A stretch of DNA of 64,000 bases from Micromonospora sp. DSM 45708 (lineage in GTDB: Bacteria > Actinomycetota > Actinomycetes > Mycobacteriales > Micromonosporaceae): positions 806,001-870,000 of the forward strand of contig NZ_CP154796.1 in the NCBI RefSeq assembly GCF_039566955.1, in the 5' to 3' direction. Position 1 is the stretch's first letter. Every line of letters begins with the position of its first letter. Both the position numbers and the translations under genes were made by a program. The notes below the pieces were generated by a model. The model saw only the letters and a list, made by a program, of their open reading frames with translations. It did not search any database and had not been told where the DNA came from. Below are positions 59,587 through 64,000 of the stretch, piece after piece.

Positions 59587-60954
59587 TCACGTCACCGCGT
59601 GCCGGTGCCGCGCGTGCTCCCGCCCCCGGTCGCCCCCGGCCGGCTCCCGGGCCGCCGGGTGCGCGCTCCCGGCGACCGACTCGGCGCGGGCGGTCTCGAC
59701 GGCCGCCTCGATCGTCGCCCGCCGGGGCCAGGTGACCGCCGCGACGAGCATGAGCAGCACCCCGGCCGCGCTCCACAGCCCGACCACCGTCGGAATGGTG
59801 AACCGCTCGGCCAGCGCGCCGGTGGCCAGCACCGACGCGCCCTGGATGATCTGCGTGCCGCTGGCCATCACGCCGAACGCCCGCGCCCGGTAGCCGTCCG
59901 GCAGCGCCTGCACGAAGAGGCCGTTGGCGACCGGGACGATGCCCCCGACCGCGAAGCCGCACGCGGCGGCCAGCAGGGCCACCACGGCCGGCGGCGGGTC
60001 GAGCAGCGCGGGCACGAGCACCGCCGGCGCGAGGACCGCCAGCGGCGGCATCAGGGCCAGCCGGAGGGCCGGGGCGGCGAGCCGGCCGATCAGCAGCCCG
60101 CCGAGGACGTAGCCCACCGGGTTGGCGGCCATGATCACCGCCTGGGCGGTGCCGGCGTCCATGCCGCCGCCGGTGCGGTCGGCGGCCCAGCCGGCGGCCA
60201 GCCCCTCGGGCACGATCGAGAAGAGCATGGCGCTGAACACCAGCACCGCGATGGCGCGCAGCACCGGCCGCTCGAAGACGATCCGGAAGCCCTGCGCGGT
60301 CTCCCGCAGCAGGTGACTGCGGTGCGCCTCGGTCATCGACGGGGCACGGTCGCGCAGGCCGAACCGGACCAGCGCGGCCGACAGCGCGAACGTGCCCGCG
60401 TTGAGCAGCAGGGCGGTGCTCGGGTTCAGCACCGCGATGGTCGCGCCGGCGAGGTAGCCGATCACCTGGGCGCCCTGCGCCGCGCTGGTCGAGGCGGCGA
60501 GGCCCACCACCAGCCGGTCGCCGGCGAGGATGTGCGGCAGCAGCGCCGAGCGCGCCGCCTGGCTCGGCGGGTTGGCCAGCGTCGCCAGGAAGATCAGACC
60601 GAGGATCGACCAGGCCGGCATGAACGGCATGGCGACCAGCACCATCAACGCCATCCGGATCAGGTCGCAGAGCACCATGACCCGGCGGTAGCGGTGCCGT
60701 TCGGCGAGCGCCGAGAGCAGCGGGCCGCCGACCAGCCAGGGCAGGTAGCTGGCCGCGAAGGCGGCGGCGGAGAGCGCGACCGACTGGGTCTCGCGCAGCA
60801 CGAGCACGGTGACCGCGGCCTTGGCGAGGTAGTCGCCGACCCAGGACAGGACGTTGGCGGCGAACAGCGCGCGGAACTCCGACTGGCCGAACACGTCACG
60901 GAAGGTGGCCGGGCTCTCCTGGGCGGGTCGCTGGTCGGACACCGTCGCCTCCAT
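59587..60954 (-). CDS. MFS transporter (transmembrane secretion effector type)
   Basis: A 455-residue major facilitator with 12 hydrophobic helices. FRALFAANVLSWVGDYLAKAAVTVLVL, the loop ERHRYRRVMVLCDLIRM and the conserved ANPPSQAARSALLPHIL match the MFS_3/enterobactin-exporter-like branch (drug or siderophore efflux). A basic His/Arg-rich tail follows. It is downstream of MscS on the same strand but 232 bp away. Confidence 0.88.
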   Translation of the reverse strand: MEATVSDQRPAQESPATFRDVFGQSEFRALFAANVLSWVGDYLAKAAVTVLVLRETQSVALSAAAFAASYLPWLVGGPLLSALAERHRYRRVMVLCDLIRMALMVLVAMPFMPAWSILGLIFLATLANPPSQAARSALLPHILAGDRLVVGLAASTSAAQGAQVIGYLAGATIAVLNPSTALLLNAGTFALSAALVRFGLRDRAPSMTEAHRSHLLRETAQGFRIVFERPVLRAIAVLVFSAMLFSIVPEGLAAGWAADRTGGGMDAGTAQAVIMAANPVGYVLGGLLIGRLAAPALRLALMPPLAVLAPAVLVPALLDPPPAVVALLAAACGFAVGGIVPVANGLFVQALPDGYRARAFGVMASGTQIIQGASVLATGALAERFTIPTVVGLWSAAGVLLMLVAAVTWPRRATIEAAVETARAESVAGSAHPAAREPAGGDRGREHARHRHAVT

Positions 60955-61186
60955 CGTTCCGAGCCGGCCACTTGTGGTGGCCCGACCGGGAACCGTCGTC
61001 AGATCAACCGATCGGCGAGGACACGACACACTCCCCGAAGGAGCGTGTTCACCGGATTCTGCCCGATCGTCTGACAACTGACTAGGGCGAACGGATTGAT
61101 CGTCGCATCTCCGACTGAACGAACGGACGATACCCGAGGGGCCGCGCGACGCGCGACCCCCGGAAATCGTCCGCCCGTCCCGGCCC

Positions 61187-62242
61187 TCAGGCGGCTCCGC
61201 CGGGGCCCTTTCCCTCCGGCCGCAGCGGCGACGGCGGCTGCGGCGGCAGCCCGGGATAGAGCCGGGCGGCGGCGATCTGGGCGGTGATCCCCGAGTTCTC
61301 CAGCGCCTCGGCGAGCCGGCGGCGCAGTTCGCGGCCGACCGCGAACTGTCCGTCGGCGGTGGTCTTGACCACGGTACGGATCACCGCGCCGTCGACGGTC
61401 ATCTGCTCCACGCCGAGCACCTCCGGCTGCTCCACGACCTCCGGGGCCAGCTCCGGGTCCAGCGCCACCGACGCCGCCGCGGTCCGCAGCACCGCGGTGG
61501 CCTCCTCGGTGCCGGCGAAGCCGATCGGCAGGTCCACCACGACCAGCGCCCAGCCCTGGCTCTTGTTGCCGACCCGGATGATCTCCCCGTTGCGGATGTA
61601 CCAGAGCACGCCACGGCCGTCGCGCACCGTGGTGACCCGCAGGCCCACCGCCTCCACCACGCCTGTCGCCTCGCCGAGGTCGACCGTGTCGCCCACGCCG
61701 TACTGGTCCTCGATCAGCATGAACAGGCCGGCGATCAGGTCCTTGACCAGGCTCTGCGCGCCGAAACCGAGCGCCACACCGGCGATGCCGGCGCTGGCCA
61801 GCAGCGGGGCCAGGTCGAAGCTGAACTCCTTGAGCACCATCAGCAGCGCGATGCCGAAGACGAACGCGGTGACCATGCTGCGCAGCACCGACCCGATCGC
61901 CTCGGCGCGCTGCCGCCGGCGCTCCGGCACGAACTGCTCCGGGTCGAGCGTGGCGCTGGGGATCCGCTCCCGTAGCGGGCGGAGCATGGTCGGCACCGCG
62001 CCCTGCGTGGTGGTGCGCACCAGCCGGTTGATGGTCCGGTGCAACGCCCAGCGGGCGGCGACGGCCAGCAGCAGGATCAGCGCCACCCGCAGCGGCTTCA
62101 GCAGGATCCAGTAGCTGCTCTCGGCGAACCAGGCGGAGTTGGTGAGCCGGTACACCCACTCGCAGGAGCTGCTGCCCTGGCAGTCCGGGCGTCGGTCGGA
62201 GACGGCGGACAGCACGGCCGTGATCAGGTCGGAGACGTTCAC
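61187..62242 (-). CDS. MscS-type mechanosensitive ion channel
   Basis: A 351-residue small-conductance channel: three membrane helices, with the pore-lining TM3 and beta domain in LASAGIAGVALGFGAQSLVKDLIAGLFMLIEDQYGVGDTVDLG, followed by VVEAVGLRVTTVRDGRGVLWYIRNGEI. It releases solutes on hypo-osmotic shock. GTG 62242 was chosen; longer frames start upstream without a ribosome-binding site. Confidence 0.92.
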   Translation of the reverse strand: MNVSDLITAVLSAVSDRRPDCQGSSSCEWVYRLTNSAWFAESSYWILLKPLRVALILLLAVAARWALHRTINRLVRTTTQGAVPTMLRPLRERIPSATLDPEQFVPERRRQRAEAIGSVLRSMVTAFVFGIALLMVLKEFSFDLAPLLASAGIAGVALGFGAQSLVKDLIAGLFMLIEDQYGVGDTVDLGEATGVVEAVGLRVTTVRDGRGVLWYIRNGEIIRVGNKSQGWALVVVDLPIGFAGTEEATAVLRTAAASVALDPELAPEVVEQPEVLGVEQMTVDGAVIRTVVKTTADGQFAVGRELRRRLAEALENSGITAQIAAARLYPGLPPQPPSPLRPEGKGPGGAA

Positions 62243-62528
62243 GGGAAATTCGTACCGCACCGGCGGGGCGGGGGCCGCACGGACCCGCCCCCGGAGGTGG
62301 CGGGCCGCCGGCGCCGGTCCGCCCGGGCGAACCGGCCATCCTGGCACGCCCGGTGTCGGTGCCCGGAAGCGCGCCGACGATTGGTGCGGCGATCCTGATT
62401 GGCCGGTATCGACCTTCCCTTACCCGCATTTACCATCAGATAGGGTCTTTGCCCGGCAGGGAAAGCGCGCTTACGGAAGCGGGGACGGCACTCGCCACAC
62501 CGAACATGAGCGTGATGGAGGTGAATGT
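62243..62528. other. gene-less region between the divergent MscS and I36 genes
   Basis: I see no supportable gene. The half near MscS is very GC-rich. The second half (62390-62528) is AT-richer and contains ATTTACCATCAGATAGGGTC, which may carry an upstream promoter. A GGAGGTGA followed by ATG at 62526 opens only a four-codon frame. Confidence 0.4.
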
Positions 62529-62557
62529 TTGACGCCTGAGATGGAAAGACCTAGTCT
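62529..62557 (+). promoter_or_regulatory. consensus housekeeping promoter, leaderless, of the I36 gene
   Basis: TTGACG (62529-62534), exactly 17 bp, TAGTCT (62552-62557), then 6 nt to the ATG. The predicted transcript starts at the initiation codon; no Shine-Dalgarno is near it. Confidence 0.75.
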
Positions 62558-62563
62558 CACGCC

Positions 62564-62938
62564 ATGAACAGGATGAAGCGAATCGTATTCGGTTGGGCGG
62601 CAGTTCCTGTACTCCTGACGCCCCTTGCTGTCGCCACTCCGGCCCAGGCGGCGTTCAGCGATTGCCCGTCGGGGAGGTTCTGTCTGTTCTCCGCACCTCG
62701 CGGGGCGGGGGTGCTCGCCTCGTACAGCAACGGAGACGCGAACCTCGGCGACGGTGTCGGACCGCAGGGCATGAACAACAACACCGAGAGCATGTGGAAT
62801 TGCACCTCCGACACGTGGTGCGTCTGGGATGGGACGGACTATCAAGGGGGGTTGGTCGCGCTCATGCCGGCGGGTCAGAAGATTGATGTGATGAGCACGA
62901 ATACCGAGAACAGGATCAGCTCGCTGAAGCGATGCTGA
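62564..62938 (+). CDS. secreted peptidase inhibitor family I36 protein
   Basis: A 124-residue secreted protein: signal peptide (MNRMKRIVFGWAAVPVLLTPLAVATPAQA), then the gamma-crystallin-like I36 domain (CPSGRFCLFSAPRGAGVLASYSNGDANLGDG, WNCTSDTWCVWDGTDYQGGLVALMPAG, NRISSLKRC) with paired cysteines for disulfides. Relatives inhibit secreted metalloproteases such as those of Streptomyces. It is under a near-perfect housekeeping promoter. Confidence 0.88.
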   Translation: MNRMKRIVFGWAAVPVLLTPLAVATPAQAAFSDCPSGRFCLFSAPRGAGVLASYSNGDANLGDGVGPQGMNNNTESMWNCTSDTWCVWDGTDYQGGLVALMPAGQKIDVMSTNTENRISSLKRC

Positions 62939-63420
62939 CAACCGCCTCCGGCGGAGTGGTCGATTATTGAGCGGAATGTGTCCCACAGCCGTGCCGGTGG
63001 GCTTTTTCGGACCGGGTGGACCCGGCGAGAAAGTGGCACCGGTGCGGGGAATCCGGTGGGACGGGCCTCGCGGGCCGGCGCACCGTGGCGGGACTGGGCC
63101 GGACGGCGGCGGCTGCCGCTCGGTCGAGCCGTCGGCGTGGCGCGGCCCGCGGCCCCGGGTCCGGTGCGCCAGGGCGGGGAGGTGGGGTCGCGCGTCGACG
63201 ACTGTCGATGGTCACCCCGCTGCCGCGCCGCCGGTCCTGTCCGATTCGAGATGATCAATAAACCACTTCCGGGATTAGTGCGTGCAATCCGGGGCGCGAT
63301 CAGGGACTATTGGCCCAACGGACGTCGGTGATCCGGCCGGCGTCGGGGCCGTTCCGCGCAGTGTGCGGGGCGGTCTCGGCGTGGTGGTGGCGGGAGGGCT
63401 GGACCGGGAGGGTGAGCGCG
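62939..63420. other. 482-bp gene-less region before the HNH endonuclease gene
   Basis: No reading frame here looks coding. A small hairpin CCGCC-TCC-GGCGG (62943-62955) may terminate the I36 transcript. The segment 63243-63290 is AT-richer (ATGATCAATAAACC) and may carry promoter elements; I cannot place -35/-10 boxes confidently. Confidence 0.4.
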
Positions 63421-63960
63421 ATGCCTGACATACGACCCACGGCGGGCTCCGGTGCACTCGTTCTCAACGCCACCTACGAGCCCCTGTGCGTCGTGTCGGT
63501 GCGTCGTGCCGCCATCCTCGTCCTCTCCGCCAAGGCGGTCTGCGTGGCCGACGGCGAGGGCATCCTGCACAGCGCGCGCAACGCGCTCCCGGTGCCCTCC
63601 GTGGTGCGGCTGACCCGCTACGTCCGGGTGCCCTACCGCACCCAGGTCGGGCTCTCCCGCCGGGGGATCTTCGCCCGGGACGGGTGGCGGTGCGCCTACT
63701 GTCGCGGGCCGGCGGAGACCATCGACCACGTCTTCCCGCGCAGCCGGGGCGGCCGGCACGCCTGGGAGAACGTGGTGGCGGCCTGCGCGCGCTGCAACCA
63801 CACCAAGGGCGACAAGACGCCGGCCGAGCTGGGTTGGCGGCTGCACCACCTGCCGGTGGCGCCGAAGGGCAACGCCTGGCGGGTGCTGGGTCACCGCGCT
63901 CCCGACCCGCGCTGGGCGGACTGGCTCGACCTGCGCGAGCCCGAGCCCGAAGCGGCCTGA
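63421..63960 (+). CDS. HNH endonuclease
   Basis: A 179-residue protein. The beta-rich N-terminal part (ALVLNATYEPLCVVSVRRAAILVLSAKAVCV) is followed by an HNH nuclease with a zinc-binding frame: CAYC, then TIDHVFPRSRGGRHAWENVVAACARCNHTKGDKTP. Catalytic Asp-His, Asn and both Cys pairs are present. This class is ubiquitous in actinobacteria as a chromosomal gene and may act in repair. GGGAGG lies 9 nt before the ATG. Confidence 0.9.
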   Translation: MPDIRPTAGSGALVLNATYEPLCVVSVRRAAILVLSAKAVCVADGEGILHSARNALPVPSVVRLTRYVRVPYRTQVGLSRRGIFARDGWRCAYCRGPAETIDHVFPRSRGGRHAWENVVAACARCNHTKGDKTPAELGWRLHHLPVAPKGNAWRVLGHRAPDPRWADWLDLREPEPEAA

Positions 63961-63971
63961 CCGGCCGGCAC

Positions 63972-64000
63972 TCAGCGGGCCTGCACCAGCGACGCGTAGA
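63972..64000 (-). CDS. 3' end of a gene leaving the window (partial)
   Basis: A minus-strand frame reads ...YASLVQAR then TGA at 63974-63972. It stops 11 bp from the convergent HNH gene, a typical gene end. Too short to identify. Confidence 0.35.

Noticed and set aside
62521..62537. Coding start at ATG 62526 after GGAGGTGA
   Set aside because: The frame stops after four codons; the I36 protein starts at 62564 in another context with its own promoter.
62978..63331. Possible small gene on the plus strand before the HNH endonuclease
   Set aside because: Arg/Gly/Ala-rich translation, no ribosome-binding site and competing open frames on both strands.

Overview
The window is high-G+C actinobacterial chromosome, most likely Micromonospora or a close relative (Micromonosporaceae). 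Grounds: dense GC-rich coding with GTG starts and ATGA/GTGA overlaps, an RpoD-type group 2 sigma factor, actinobacterial DUF families (DUF3817, DUF1360, DUF6158- and DUF6232-like), a GlbO-type globin, an aerobic-type cobalamin gene set, and intergenic palindromes of a kind I associate from memory with Micromonospora. The genus is an inference, not a search result.

Layout. 0-11 kb: thymidylate-kinase-like protein, SDR oxidoreductase, an RpiR regulator with murQ (MurNAc-6-P recycling), a group 2 sigma factor, an NlpC/P60 peptidase, several small conserved proteins, and a class I DAHP synthase with a hairpin-rich leader. 11-20 kb: a paired M16 peptidase operon, asd, a CBS protein, an SCP2-like/debranching-enzyme pair, a VOC protein, an alpha/beta hydrolase and a PlsC-type acyltransferase. 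20.6-21.3 kb: a repeat-rich stretch with four kinds of repeat. 21.3-30 kb: an unknown protein, a two-component system with one intact and one degenerate sensor, small enzymes and hypotheticals, a divergent GntR/58-aa/88-aa cassette, a secreted propeller protein and tRNA-Arg(TCT). 30-39 kb: hydrolase, HPF/RaiA-like protein, ssb with DnaA-box-like sites, cobD-cobQ, rhodanese, uridine-kinase-like protein, M20 peptidase. 39.3-40.7 kb: one intact ISL3-family insertion sequence with an 8-bp target duplication, sitting in the centre of a large palindrome. 41-51 kb: ATP-dependent DNA ligase, SURF1, cobB, a class A penicillin-binding protein, cobC-cobT-cobA. 51-64 kb: otsB-GH15 fusion with otsA, ettA with a thioesterase, YbjN-like protein, truncated globin, MFS transporter, MscS channel, a secreted I36 inhibitor, an HNH endonuclease and the 3' end of one more gene.

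How genes work together. Cobalamin genes (cobD, cobQ, cobB, cobC, cobT, cobA) cover uroporphyrinogen methylation, a,c-amidation, cobyric acid formation, aminopropanol attachment and lower-ligand activation, but lie in three separate blocks. otsA/otsB make trehalose. murQ, the NlpC/P60 peptidase and the PBP serve cell-wall turnover and synthesis. ligase, ssb and the HNH protein handle DNA.

Most notable observations: (i) palindromic intergenic repeats have become part of proteins, one encoding exactly the last 20 residues of CobB and another the linker between the two CobA domains; (ii) CobB has Gly where its glutamine-amidotransferase domain should carry the nucleophilic Cys; (iii) at least fifteen genes have a TANNNT hexamer exactly 6-7 nt before the start codon, pointing to widespread leaderless transcription; (iv) compact operator-like palindromes lie before the murQ operon, the GntR cassette and the PBP gene. 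I found no CRISPR array, rRNA or recognisable riboswitch, and no wholly new system that I can prove. The GntR/58-aa/88-aa cassette is the best candidate for an undescribed unit.
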